Notes: generated by a model not told the origin, from the letters alone. Shown: positions 42,195 to 53,399, numbered from the stretch's first letter. The stretch is DNA of 64,000 bases from Theocolax elegans (GCA_026168455.1 CM047426.1:47935589-47999588); one strand, 5' to 3'. Translations and numbers: made by a program.

Positions 42195-42480
42195 TTGGAA
42201 ATCTGTAAAGCAGGGAAAACCTCACCCGAGATGGCCCGGTGTCTTCGAAATATTCTGTTTGGGTGTTAAAGTTACATTGTGTAGGCCATGATACGAAACA
42301 GAACATTTCCACACCTCCCGCTCGCGTTATAGAATGTGAAAAAACACCTAACCGATCACGGAACTTTCGTGACGAAAGCCGCACGAGAATAGTCTCCCAT
42401 CCAAACACTAACCGCGCTCAGCGCTGCTTAACTTTCGCGATCGGCCGAGGTGCGTCTCCACCACTCCGCCACCGCGTCGG
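42195..42480 (-). repeat. 5S rRNA-derived SINE (SINE3 type)
   Basis: On the minus strand, GCGAAAGTTAAGCAGCGC, GGTTAGTGTTTGGATGGGAG match the internal promoter of 5S rRNA (A box 'GTTAAGCAACGTTG', C box 'TTGGATGGGTGAC'), preceded by GGCGGAGTGG-TGGAGACGC. The full 5S fold is not preserved and about 180 bases of unrelated body follow, so it is a SINE head and not a 5S gene. It would be transcribed by RNA polymerase III. Confidence 0.78.
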
Positions 42481-42487
42481 TCGATTA

Positions 42488-43445
42488 TGGTTATATTTTA
42501 ATGACCCAACATTAAAAAGAAATGTAATATTATTTCCTTTGAATTGTGATGTATATAAAATTACTGAAGATATAGTCGAAAAAATTGATGAACATAGTTA
42601 TATATTTTATAGTGGTGATATAATTGTTCATTAACACCTAGTGGATTACCTCCACATAAATTAATATTAAGGGGATGTCGGAGCTATAGCCTCCATCAAA
42701 AGCCGCTCGATCTCGCGGCTTCGAATGGCGCTGTAGTCAGGTGTCGATTTTTACGATAAACGTACTTCAAACATAAATTATAAATTTTACAGCTATATAG
42801 AGCTGTTGAAAGATACTTTCCCCCTAGCTATAACTAAAATAAAGGTAATTATAATATTACTCTTGGCAGCAAATGTTTATTTTTTTAAAGAAATGTGAAA
42901 TACGTCTCATATTCAATGAATCTATATCTACCGTAATGCTACACGCAACGTATTTCACATTTCTTTAAAAAAATAAACATTTGCTGCCAAGAGTAATATT
43001 GCAATTACCTTAATTTTAGTTATAGCTAGGGGGGAAAGTATTTTTCAACAGCTCTATGTAGCTGCAAAATTTGTAATTTATGTTTTAAGTACGTTTATCG
43101 TAGAAATCGACACCTGATTACAGCGCCATTCGAAGCCGCGAGATCGAGCGGCTTTTGATGGAGGCTATAGCTCCGACATCCCCTTAAAGAAGGGTGCAAT
43201 AATTAGTAGTTTAAAACATTTAAATATTAACGGTGGTCTTTGTAATGGCACAAGAATAATAATCGAAGATGTAAACAAATATGTTTAACAATAGAAATAA
43301 TTATAGGTAAATACGCTGGTAAAATGGTATTATTACCACGTATTGATTTATATCCATCATTAGAAGAAATTCCTTTTTATATGATAAGAAGGCAATTTCC
43401 AATACGATTTAGCTTTGTTATGACTTGTGATGCTAATTTAGAAGT
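42488..43445 (+). pseudogene. Helitron helicase C-terminal fragment, split by a MITE
   Basis: Outside the MITE the sequence encodes LNCDVYKITEDIVEKI, then SGLPPHK (before), GGLCNGTRIIIED, KMVLLPRIDLYPS and RRQFPIRFSFVMT (after). These match the end of Pif1-like Helitron helicases ('SGLPPH', 'LCNGTRL', 'LPRI', 'RRQFPV'). It is closer to a standard Helitron than to Helitron 1. Several frameshifts; the DNA-binding 'INKSQGQT' end is gone. Confidence 0.8.
42671..43183. mobile_element. TTAA-A family MITE, copy 2
   Basis: 513 bp, ends identical to 5662-6175, TTAA at 42667-42670 and 43184-43187. The central unique stretch is in opposite orientation to that of copy 1. It interrupts Helitron helicase sequence. 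Confidence 0.88.
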
Positions 43446-44500
43446 ATAATAAAATAAAAAGAATTTTTTAAATACAATTCTTTCCGGTCCCAGACATCAT
43501 CGTAAAATAATAATAATAATAATTCGTCCTTATAACCCAGTGGACTCACCCAGAGGAAATCCCGTTGAATAAAAATAAATAGATCAGGATATCTATTAAC
43601 CCGCGATAACGAATATTAACACTCCGAAAGAAAATGACGGTTTATAATATTCTATTGTGGGATCTAAGAGTAGATCCCGTAGCACCACTAACCAGGAGAG
43701 AGAGAGAACGTTGATTTTTAAATTAGTTAAATAAATAATTTAACCGATTAACATGCGCACTGATTCATTCAATCTTGTCCCCACTGATAATAAAATCACT
43801 TATTATATTAGTAGATAAAATAACTCACCAACATATGAAGTAATTAATGGAAAAAAAAGAATAATATATATATCTGAATAATTAGGCTTATTTCCTCCTG
43901 ATAGGATTTCTCTCAATAGTAACAAAAAATGTTATATCTCCTGTATCCCTCGAATATCAATTTAAACTCTTCTTATATCGAATATAATACTGGATATCTG
44001 TCACTCATAGAAAAAAAAGTAATGGAAACTTCTATGATCTATAATCGATAGATTCAGAATGTCGAGGATCCGTTTTCAGAACCACGCCAGACTTCTTCCT
44101 CGATTTTCTATCTCCCTCAATCTCCTAATATCCCTATCTGTTCTCTCTCTCGTTACCTGCCAGGGATCCGGCAATATTATATCTCTCCAACCCTTCCGCA
44201 TCCGTCACAGGTGTAAGAAAGCTACCCATATTTACCCCACTATTGATAAAAATGACAACTAATTTGCATAAGTTATCATTGTCTCAACTGGTATTTCGAC
44301 TTTCCGTATTTAAGGTAATTACAGTCATATAGCGTAATATGCTGGTATATTTACCCATACGCAAGTCTTATCTCTAATAAAGTCATCTATTGAGTGGTTC
44401 AATAGATCACTATATTATTCCCTAGTTAACAGCACGAAATTTGAATATAAATTTGTTTCCTTACTAATATACACGTGTTCCCCCACTATCCGCGTTCCGA
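43446..44500. other. AT-rich, no gene recognised
   Basis: Only short frames without motifs; a small (TAA)n run near 43507-43522. Confidence 0.4.
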
Positions 44501-44504
44501 ATTC

Positions 44505-44788
44505 CCTATACTATATGCGCGCGCTTGAATCTAGATGGATTCAAGATGGCGACAACTGAGCGCGGGCCGGCACGTAAACAGCGTGCCTCGCGACCGTTTC
44601 CCCGGGTGTGCGCGATCCCCACCGTCGGGAATAGTACTAGTGTACTACCGCGGAGTAGTGCGCAAACGGAAGTGCGCGCACGCACCGACCAAGGCTTCTC
44701 CAGTCGACGAAGTACACGGCGAGATCCCGACATCACCGCTGTCAACAAACCGCTTCACGGAGAGGAATCTTCACCTCACTAACAACTT
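44505..44788 (+). promoter_or_regulatory. CpG-rich segment, possible first exon
   Basis: Sharp rise in GC and CpG, with CAAGATGGCGAC near 44542, a sequence common at insect and vertebrate start sites (YY1-like AAGATGGCG). It ends at a strong donor, ACTT/GTAAGTAT (44788-44789). Two overlapping frames (44535-44792 and 44552-44782) are open but without recognised domain and could be chance in GC-rich DNA. It may be the 5' exon of the downstream small gene, or part of an LTR. Confidence 0.35.
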
Positions 44789-45331
44789 GTAAGTATACAC
44801 TACCGTGTGTAATCGTAAGTGTTTTTGTAATTATACATAGTTAATAATTAATTATGTCTATTAATATAACATTTACTCCCCTTTAATTAATCCTCTCTCT
44901 ATCCTTAACCAACAACACTCCTTACTTTGCTTATTACTAATAATTAACAACTCTTTATATTAATCTATTATCTATAACAGCTCTAACTTCACCTGTTATT
45001 CCTCCCTATTTTATTACTCAATTATTAAAATATTTAATTTCGATTATCTTCTTTTCCTAATTATATTAATCAACAAACCTATTTGTTTATCCTTCTCACA
45101 CCTTCGTACTCTCCTATTATTAGTATCTTATAACATTCTCAGTTATTCCTACCTAACACCTGGCCCTACTAATAATTATATTCATTAGTAAATTTATATA
45201 TTAATGTAGTTCTCTTTTTCCAGATGCAGCGTGCCAAGGAGTAGCTGTCACCGAGGGAATCCCGGACACGCTGATCAAAAGTCATTATTTATTTCAATCC
45301 TAATTGATAATATATATATATTCTTTTTCAG

Positions 45332-45582
45332 GTGGCCTCAGTGATGTCCCACATCACAGACTAGAAATGAAGCTTAAGGTGAATTCTTTGATAAAGTTGA
45401 TTTGTATTTTAATACACCTACATGTAGCTTTATCAAGAACATCAAAAGATAATTTAAGAATATTTCTAAATAATAAAATTGTTAATAAAAATAATAATAT
45501 AATAATTAACAAAAAAAAACCAATACTTAGTGAAAACACAAAAATTTATACAAAAAAATTTAATTTATTCTGGAAGATTTGA
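45332..45582 (+). CDS. Candidate small secreted basic peptide (71 aa)
   Basis: Acceptor TTCTTTTTCAG ends at 45331; ATG at 45367, TGA at 45580-45582. Residues 1-23 look like a signal peptide (MKLKVNSLIKLICILIHLHV...), likely cut near ALS/RTS. The remaining 48 residues are basic, asparagine- and lysine-rich, without cysteine, ending FNLFWKI. AT-rich 3' sequence follows. A second possible acceptor, TTTTTCCAG at 45223, and the donor at 44789 would give upstream exons. Secreted or venom-type peptides have this form, but no homology is recognised; a chance frame in AT-rich DNA is possible. Confidence 0.35.
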
Positions 45583-46354
45583 ATGCTAATTCAAACCATT
45601 ATCATTTTATTATACAAATTTTTTAAATATATAATAATAATGAATATATATAAATATAATAATACAGAAAGAAATATATAATATAGAAAGACGAAAAATT
45701 CAAAAAAATTAACATGGTAATTCACATTTAAATTTTTAAAAAATTTCGTGTTTCTTTAAATTATCATAACTTTTTACAGAATTGAAGACCATAAAAATGT
45801 TACAGACCCCTCTAAAGGTATTATATAAAGGGCTCCAAGCTTTCTTTTAGACTATTGGATAAAAAATGAATTGTGACGTACTTACACTTTTTTCATGTTG
45901 AATATTGATATGTAGTTTATGTAGCATTGACCTTGAGATTAGAAATTCTAACCCATAAGGATAAATTCTAGACCTAATTAGCGACGAATATTACATATAA
46001 TGTTCTATAGTAAAAGTTGATAGATTTTGAGTTAAATAGCGGTAAACCCAACTGGTGTTGAAAAAAACTAGAAAAAATTCACTTTTTAAGGTTAGAATAA
46101 CTTTTGAGCAAATAAATTTCAGTACCTAAAAATTTTTTTTTGTGTTCTGAAAAACATTTCCAATGTGTTGGTGCATTTTAAAATTTTGATTGGACCACTT
46201 CTCGTGGAATACCCCATATATTTGAACATACACTCATATAATTTTACAAACATTTAATCAGTATTAATTAAATATTGACTAAATAATCGCCACCTACAAA
46301 CAGATTTAAACATAAATTATATAAATAATGGTAAATTAATTGCTAAAATATATA
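45583..46354. other. AT-rich, no gene recognised
   Basis: No open frame of note. 45965-46100 partly resembles the fold-back at 13993-14592 (GACCTAATTAGCGACGAATATTACATATAA and following) and may be a diverged relic of the same family. Confidence 0.4.
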
Positions 46355-46999
46355 CAGGGTGTCCCAAAAGTATGGACACACCTGAATATCTCGGAAAATA
46401 AGGGTGCTAGGAAAAAAACTTTGAATATAAAAGCTTTAGGAAATCAAACGATGCATCTGATGGTGACCTTCAACTTGACCTTAAGCTTGACCTTCAAGGT
46501 TATTTGAAGGTCAAAGAGATTTTTTTAAATGGGAACCCCTATTTTTGACACCGGATTCAGAAAGAGCGAAAAATTTTACGTCCAACGCGATGGTTTTCAA
46601 TTTGTTAGAATGACCTTCAAAAGGTAAAATGAAGGTTAAATATTGAAAAATCGTAAACAAGCTAGTTTCTTTGAACTTTTTCAGATTTGTGGGCGAATAA
46701 ATGTCAGAGTAGATTTTGGGATTAACAACCTTGAGTATCTCGACCTTGGAGTTAATTTTCAAGGTCATTCAAAGGTCAAAGTAAATTTTTTATGGACAGC
46801 CTTATTTCTGACACCGGATTCAAAGAGAGCGGAAAACGTAATACCAGAAATGATATTTTACAGTTTTTCGTTGTGAACATGAGAAAGTTAATTGAAGGTT
46901 AAATTTCATAAACACTTAGAAACTATTGTCGTAAATTTACTAACCTTACTTTTAGCGCTACCCAGAAACAACGACGTGGACGTAGTAAGTTCTGTTTCC

Positions 47000-47240
47000 T
47001 TTGGGGTGCTTGATTAACGTGAGTCCCCTTGCCTCTCACGATGGGGAGCTTGCTTAACGTGAGTCCCCTTGCCTCTCACGATGGGGAGCTTGCTTAACGT
47101 GAGTCCCCTTGCCTCTCACGATTGACGTGATGTCTAGCCGGTGAAGGCAAGACAGGCTGATGTCCGGCCGGTGAAGGCAAGACAGGCTGGTGTCCGGCCG
47201 TTAAAGGCAAGACAGGCTGGTGTCTGGCCTGTGAAGGCAA
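47000..47240. repeat. Two tandem-repeat modules in the transposon arm
   Basis: 47010-47120: three units around CTTAACGTGAGTCCCCTTGC and CTCACGATGGGGAGC. 47130-47240: four units around AAGACAGGCTG and TGTCCGGCCGGTGAAGGC. Single inverted counterparts lie in the opposite arm. Confidence 0.85.
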
Positions 47241-47274
47241 GATGAAAATTCTTTCAGAAATCGTCAGTTACCAT

Positions 47275-48337
47275 TTAAAGTTCTTGCTCGAAATGCCCTC
47301 CATTTTTTAGTTGACAATGCCCCATGCGATCATAAAATGATGAAACTGCTCTTTGAATCATTTCATTTGGGATTGCCTGTATCGTGTCAATAATACGTTG
47401 TCGTAATTCCTCCAAGTTTGCAGGTTTAGTAGCATACACTTTGTTTTTGACGTAGCCCCATAAAAAATAATCTAGTGGCGACATGTCAGGGGAACGAGGT
47501 GGCCACTCAATAGTTCCTCTACGCCCAATTACTCGTCCTGGAAATGTTTCATCTAAATAATTACGCACGTTTATTGCATAATGAGGGGCCGCCTCATCTT
47601 GTTGAAAGTAAGTGGTGTTAAAATTGTCACCGACAATCTCATTAACCGCAGGTACGATTTCATTCCTTAACATGTTTAGATACTTTTTTCCTGTCAAATT
47701 ACCTTCTATAAAAAACGGCCTTACTATGCTATTGTTTATGATACCTGCCCAAACATTTAGTTTTTGTGGATGTTGTGTATGTGATTCCAAAAACCAGTGT
47801 GGATTCTCTGATGCCCAGAACCTACAATCTAACTGAAAAGTACATTCATCGGAAAATACTATTTCGTTTAAAAAATTTTGCCGCGCATCTATACGGTTCA
47901 TCATTAATTCGGCAAATTCCAGTCTTCGATCAAAATCATCCTCATTTAATTCTTGTACCAATTTGATTTTATATGGATGAAATTTCAACAGTTTCATAAT
48001 TCTATGAACGGAAGTCCTACAAACATTTGTTTCCCAAGATACTTGCCTGATAGAGGTTCCAGGATTTTCAATGAATGATAATGCCACATTCAAAGAGTTT
48101 CTTATCAGTCGCAATCTTAGGCCTCCCACTTTTGGGACAATCTTTGACACTACCAGTTTGCTCAAAACGAGAAATAGTTTTTCCAACTGTTTTTTGTGAA
48201 ATTCCTGGTTGCAACGGTAAACGGTATTCTGCATTAAATAAAGCCGCAACTCGACGATATGACCTGACCATGTTACCCCATCCTCTCATCATGAGAATGG
48301 TTATTCGTTCACGTTCTGAAAGACGATTCATATTCAA
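47275..48337 (-). pseudogene. DD41D transposase with one frameshift
   Basis: 48337-48068 encodes the N-terminal helix-turn-helix part (SERERITILMMRGWGN, then KTVGKTISRFEQTGSV and SGRPK). A frameshift near 48085-48125 moves reading into the frame that ends at 47275. That part has a second helix-turn-helix (RQVSWETNVCRTSVHRIMK), the first Asp in FSDECTFQ, the second in YFQQDEAAPHYA and the third in RSPDMSPLDYFLWGY, with 41 residues between the last two Asp. The catalytic residues are intact. The enzyme would bind the inverted repeats and move the element; one indel silences this copy. Confidence 0.9.
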
Positions 48338-49009
48338 ATGAATAAAAGAAATGAAGAATAAGTTGAGAATTGTAAAACAAAACTAATAATTGAAAACAGA
48401 ATGAATGCTTTAATAGACCAAATTCAAACTTGTTCGTTGAAATTTTCAGAGTCACTGAAAACACTACCCACGAGGTTTTCGGGGTTGTTGTACACGAATA
48501 TGGGCTCAGAATTTTAACTGGGTATCCCCGGTGTAACTCTTAAATGTTTGAATATCTGCACATTATTGCATATTTAAACATTTTCTCAAATTTGCAATCT
48601 TGCTATTTTTTTATAAATTTGCTAGAATTAGTCGTGTTTATCTATTCCTTAAAACTGACGAAATCTTATTAGTTATACTCTTATTATAATAATGACACTA
48701 GCATTCAAAAAAGTGGTCTATTCTGGGAACGAGACCTATGTATTCTTATGTATTTGACGTGCTGAATCCGAATCCAACGTAGCTTTTACTCAGGCATCCC
48801 CAAAAATTTTTAAAGTTATAAAAAACCGTGAAAAAGGTGAATAAAATCCATATTAAAATGGTAAGATTCGGAGTAAAACAGTTTTTTATGAGTGTACGTG
48901 GTTTTTGTGTATTTTGACTTGCTAAACCCAAATCCAGGGCTTATTTTACCCGGTTGGATCAGACTGTCTTGCCTTCACCGGCAGGACACCAGCCTGTCTT
49001 GCATTGTTG

Positions 49010-49400
49010 CAAATTTTTCATTTTTGCAAATTTTTCAATTTTGCAAATTTTTGAATTTTGCAAATTTTTCATTTTTGCAAATTTTTATTTTTGCAAATTT
49101 TTTATTTTTGCAAATTTTCCAATTTTGCAAATTTTTTATTTTTGTAAATTTTTTGTTTTTGCAAATTTTCCAATTTTGCAAATTTTTTATTTTTGCAAAT
49201 TTTCCAATTTTGCAAATTTTTTATTTTTGCAAATTTTCCAATTTTGCAAATTTTTTATTTTTGCAAATTTTCCAATTTTGCAAATTTTTTATTTTTGCTA
49301 ATTTTCCAATTTTGCAAATTTTTTATTTTTGCAAATTTTCCAATTTTGCAAATTTTTTATTTTTGCAAATTTTCCAATTTTGCAAATTTTTTAGTTTTAC
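49010..49400. repeat. 34-bp minisatellite of TTTTTGCAAA/TTCCAATTTTGC
   Basis: CCAATTTTGC recurs exactly every 34 bases from 49170 to 49374, with looser units before. Several frames are open through it (FCKFSNFANF-type repeats) and are not genes. It lies inside the right part of the transposon, absent from the left. Confidence 0.9.
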
Positions 49401-50059
49401 TTTTTTACTTAAGCATTCCATCGTGAGAGACAAAGGAGAATCACGTTAAGCAAGCATCCCATCGTGAGAGGCAAGGCGACTCATTTCTGGCATTACGTTT
49501 TCCGCTCTCTTTGAATCCGGTGTCAGAAATAAGGCTGTCCATAAAAAATTTAGTTTGACCTTTGAATGACCTTGTAAATTAACTCCAAGGTCGAGATACT
49601 CAAGGTTGTTAATCCCAAAATCTACTCTGACATCTATTCGCCCACAAATCCGAAAAAGTTCAAAGAAAATAGCTTGTTTTCGATTTTTCAATATTTAACC
49701 TTCATTTTACCTTTTGAAGGTCATTCTAACAAATTGAAAACTATCGCTTTGGACGTAAAATTTTTCGCTCTTTCTGAATCCGGTGTCAAAAATAGGGGTT
49801 CCCATTTAAAAAAATCTCTTTGACCTTCAAATAACCTTGAAGGTCAAATTGAAGGTCACCATCAGATGCATCGTTTGATTTCCTAAAGCTTTTATATTGA
49901 AAGTTTTTTTCCTAGCACCCTTATTTTCCGAGATATTCAGGTGTGTCCATACTTTTGGGACACCCTGTATATACATAAAAGTTTTCTACATTTATTGAGA
50001 AATAATCAAATATTGACTGAGGAATAGCCACTTATAAAAAGATTTAAATTATTTTGTAA

Positions 50060-50740
50060 TTAAATTTATATACTTTACGGTGAAATAACCTCTACAACAG
50101 CTGTAGAGTTTTCGACGAAGGACTTGTCCGTAATCTTGAACTTGAGCTTAAAGTTGACCTTGAAGGTCATTTGAACTTCATTTTTGTAAACGGGAATCCC
50201 TTTTTTGAGCCCGGATTCGAAAAGAGCGAACAATTTTAACTTAATACTTGTAACTCAATTGGATGGCGAGGTGAAATTGAGTGGTCAGCCAGATCACCAG
50301 ATCTTAGACCGTTAGATTTCTTTTGGTGGGAGGATATTTGATATATTGAGTTTATCAAACACAACCTGCCAATCTTCAGGAGCTCCAACAACGTATCGAA
50401 AATGAAATAGCTACTTTGACTCCGGAAATGATACAAACAAAAGAAGTTCGTGGTTTCAGAGATAAAGAAAGGGAGAGTTATCGAGACATCTGATCTTCTG
50501 ATGACCTCCTAATGATCTTCAGAATGAGTTCAAAACAAAATTTGACCTTTACAAAATTGACGTGAAATACATCCCTCTTTTCGAATCCGGGGTCCAAAAT
50601 AGGGGTTCTCATTTGAAAAAATTGAAGTTGATCTTCAAATGACCTTCAAGATCAAGCTCAAGATCAAATTCAAGGGCACGGACAAGTTTGCTGTCGAAAA
50701 ATCTACAACTTTTGTAGAGGTCATATAAATATACCACGTA
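50060..50740 (+). mobile_element. Internally deleted relative of the DD41D transposon
   Basis: Inverted ends around CCTCTACAACAGCTG (50091) and CAACTTTTGTAGAGG (50707-50721), with further TGACCTTGAAGGTCA-type symmetrical sequence. The middle (50255-50490, plus strand) encodes IEWSARSPDLRPLDFFWW and, in another frame, NLQELQQRIENEIATLTPEM, the C-terminal end of a mariner-group transposase including the third catalytic Asp. The rest of the transposase is missing. Confidence 0.7.
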
Positions 50741-50845
50741 AACAATCTCAACCCTGTAAATACAGAGAGCAAATGATTTTCAATAGATAAAAATTCTTCC
50801 ACTTTCCATAATCTTCTGCTTTTACTCTCTCTTTTCTCTTTTCCA

Positions 50846-50892
<47 letters not shown>

Positions 50893-51825
50893 TCATCCTC
50901 TCTTCGTTTCTCATTATTTATCTGCCCAAGTCAAATCGGACGGACTGACGGACGCCAAGAAGAATCTTAAAATATATAAAGATAAAAATTAATAATATAT
51001 GTATATTAATAAATATAATATATATAATTGATATTAATATATGAGTAATATGTTAATATATCAATAATATAAAAATGCGTATGATTCGATTTTTTAAAAT
51101 TTTTTTTGCAAAACCGCTATTTTCATAAAATTTTTTTATGGTAAAACAAGAAATACTAGCTTAAAGTACAACTATTATCGGTATCTTTATACATATTTTA
51201 CATATAGATTGTTTCCGATAATATCCTAAAAAAATTTTATATCAAATTTTTTTCTAATATATCCGTGTCTTTTGTGTTTAAATTGGTTTTATCCTTTTTT
51301 TTATGTCTGGCATAAATTTTGATCAAGAGTTCTGATTTTCTGAAAGAGCACGAAATTCTACGTTAGAATAAGTGTAACCAAAATTTTTTTAAGCCCATAA
51401 CATAAAAAATAATTGCGTTTAAGAGTCGCTAAAGAATTGGTACGCTTGGGTGCTAATAGGTTACGGTGATAACCATTGCAATTCAATGTAGCAGCCAGTT
51501 ATGATTAAACTTTTAAAATATTCTCGGCTAATTTATTTATTTATTTATTATTTATTATTAACTCCAGATATTACAATATTTTACAATAAATGTATCCTAT
51601 AGAGGTGCACACTGCACCTGTACATAGGAGCCGGAGAACTTAACACTATATCCTAATACTACATTAACCTAATACTATATTTAATAAGAGTTTTGCAACT
51701 TAATCAGTATAACTAGTATAGTGTCTAGTGCATCACTTTTTTACTTTTTTTTTAAACACTTTAAATTTAAATGCTCATATTATTGTTTAATATTATTACT
51801 TTTTTAAACATTTTTTCCTAATTTT
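50741..51825. other. No gene; TC and AT repeats
   Basis: (TC)n at 50848-50889, AT-rich sequence 50965-51080, and a TTTA-repeat at 51530-51560 followed by CTGCACCTGTACATAGGAGCC, which looks like a LINE 3' end read backwards. Confidence 0.45.
50848..50889. repeat. (TC)n microsatellite
   Basis: About 21 TC units, directly visible. Confidence 0.95.
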
Positions 51826-52374
51826 TCACCAAAATCTTGTTAACATGGCTCTAGCAGTTGTGAACGTTTCTATTGTCGCATTTCTGTTTCTTGCAAAAAT
51901 AATTTTCTCGATGTTGTTTAGTCTTGCAGGGCAAGTGAGTCCAACCACACAAGTGACTCTGTAATGAAGAAACATTTCCTGATGTTGTTTTGAAGAATCA
52001 CATTTACATGCTGATGTAAATACTATATCATCTATAACTACTAGATCTTTGTATTTAGGCTGCTGTTTCAGTGGGTAAATAGAATTTGTAAAAATTTGTT
52101 TTCTTCTTATTCCTCTATCAAAATAAAAAATTGCTTTACTCGATCCAATGTAGTTTAGATCTCCATAGGACATGCGGTAAATATTAACTTGTTGTAATTT
52201 CTTCCCTGGTGGATTAGTGACCTTCATATTTGTGGCATTATCTTCAGCCATTTTGTGTATTTTAGTATATACTGATTCTATAGGATCATATTTTTCTTTT
52301 ACAACTTCATCTTTAACTTTGTTACATTCTGGTGTTTCTTTTACAAAACTTATGTATTTAAAACCAGGAACTAC
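51826..52374 (-). CDS. Uninterrupted ORF of unknown function
   Basis: Open from after a TGA (plus-strand TCA at 52375-52377) to the stop at 51826, 183 codons; first ATG at 52251 gives 141. Composition looks protein-like: FVKETPECNKVKDEVV, YRMSYGDLNYIG, YPLKQQPKYKDLVVIDD, then four cysteines (CKC, TCVVGLTC) and a helix-like end (TFTTARAMLTRFW). No signal peptide or membrane segment. I do not recognise the family. In a region where other frames are broken, this intact one may be a host exon, a recent gene capture or an element gene. The frame extends upstream of the ATG, so an exon starting near 52370 is possible. Confidence 0.4.
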   Translation of the reverse strand, partial: VVPGFKYISFVKETPECNKVKDEVVKEKYDPIESVYTKIHKMAEDNATNMKVTNPPGKKLQQVNIYRMSYGDLNYIGSSKAIFYFDRGIRRKQIFTNSIYPLKQQPKYKDLVVIDDIVFTSACKCDSSKQHQEMFLHYRVTCVVGLTCPARLNNIEKIIFARNRNATIETFTTARAMLTRFW

Positions 52375-52846
52375 TCATATTTTTGAATTTATTGCAACTA
52401 TGCTTAAAGATATTTTTAATAAATTTTTTTTTATTTAAATGTTACAGCCAGTATTTAATCATTTTTTTTAATTTTTAGCTCTTTCATTTATTAATTTATT
52501 GTAACAATTCTTTTAGATTTTATCATAATTTTCAGCGGATGCATATATGCTGCAGCTGTATTAAGTTTTGATATAAAGAACTTTTTTCACTTTATTTTTT
52601 ATTTTGTCTTATAGTTTCTGACTTTCCAAACTTGATTTACCAAATTTACGCGACGATTTTCATATAAATCGATTAAAATATTGATGATACATTGGCTAAC
52701 TAATGTAGACTTATCGAAGAAGCCGAAGTAAGAGAGAAATGATTAAATTTCTCTCATAAAAATAATTTTGTTCCATACTTTTGATTTATTATCTTATATA
52801 TAATGTAATGGTATGTCAGAATCGATTTGATTTAATTTAAAATTCT
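52375..52846. other. AT-rich, no gene recognised
   Basis: No supportable frame or repeat between the unknown ORF and Helitron 2. Confidence 0.4.
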
Positions 52847-53352
52847 TTAAGTAAACTTCCTACTTGCCTTCATTATGAACAGCAAATCATATTGTGAAAT
52901 GTCACATTTCGGGTAACGGATATTCGAATAATCTGTGCATACTTTCTGGTGGGCATAAATATCTTGTCTTAATGTATTGTTCCATCTCATTGTATCCATA
53001 TTCAAAATTCTTACTGTTTTATAAATTATCAGAATTTCCTCAAATTTGACATCAGCATCTCGTATTTCAATAAATGCAATCATATCCGTTAAGCAATATT
53101 TAAATAAATATTGTATACATTGTACAGTAGAAAATATTTCTACTTTAATGTGACAATTAAATTTTAACAACAAATAAGGGTTATATGGAACAATTGATTG
53201 TCAGTTATTCTATTATAATTTTTCCTTTTATAATTGATTTTTTTACTATCATTTATTCGAATATAGCATGGATAACCAGATGAACTAAAAGTTGTTTTAT
53301 TATTATAATTTTTCGGAAAATTTTTCATCCTATTTTTTGTGTCTATATTCAT
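52847..53352 (-). pseudogene. Helitron 2 Rep domain, second half
   Basis: 53352-53164 encodes MKNFPKNYNNKTTFSSSGYP; 53173-52847 encodes LLKFNCHIKVEIFSTVQCIQ and the Y-x-x-x-Y pair (YLFKY). In Helitron Rep these tyrosines attack DNA. The end (KCDISQYDLLFIMKASRKF) is unlike other Helitrons, where LAVHLPN-type sequence follows, so the element is cut here. Confidence 0.75.
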
Positions 53353-53399
53353 ACAAGGAGAACTCGTGGTTTGTTTCCCACATGGGCCGCGTAACCTAA

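Larger units (their letters stand above)
46355..49967. mobile_element. DD41D Tc1/mariner-group transposon with long inverted repeats
   Basis: Ends CAGGGTGTCCCAAAAGTATG and inverse, TA on both sides (46353-46354, 49968-49969). Inverted repeats run about 500 bp (to near 46850; from near 49476). Inside them lie tandem-repeat modules (47000-47120, 47130-47240) whose inverse occurs, in fewer copies, at 49420-49485 and 48968-49000. The transposase is on the minus strand. DD41D is the signature of the rosa family of the IS630-Tc1-mariner superfamily (family knowledge). Confidence 0.9.

Noticed and set aside
42380..42480. Functional 5S rRNA gene
   Set aside because: Only the promoter region matches; stems I and III cannot form and a non-5S body follows.
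44535..44792. Overlapping 85-codon and 77-codon frames as a protein gene
   Set aside because: Arginine- and proline-rich translation of GC-rich DNA in two frames at once; more likely untranslated exon.
48892..49449. Long open frames rich in F, K, N and C
   Set aside because: Products of the 34-bp minisatellite; all three plus frames are open and repetitive.
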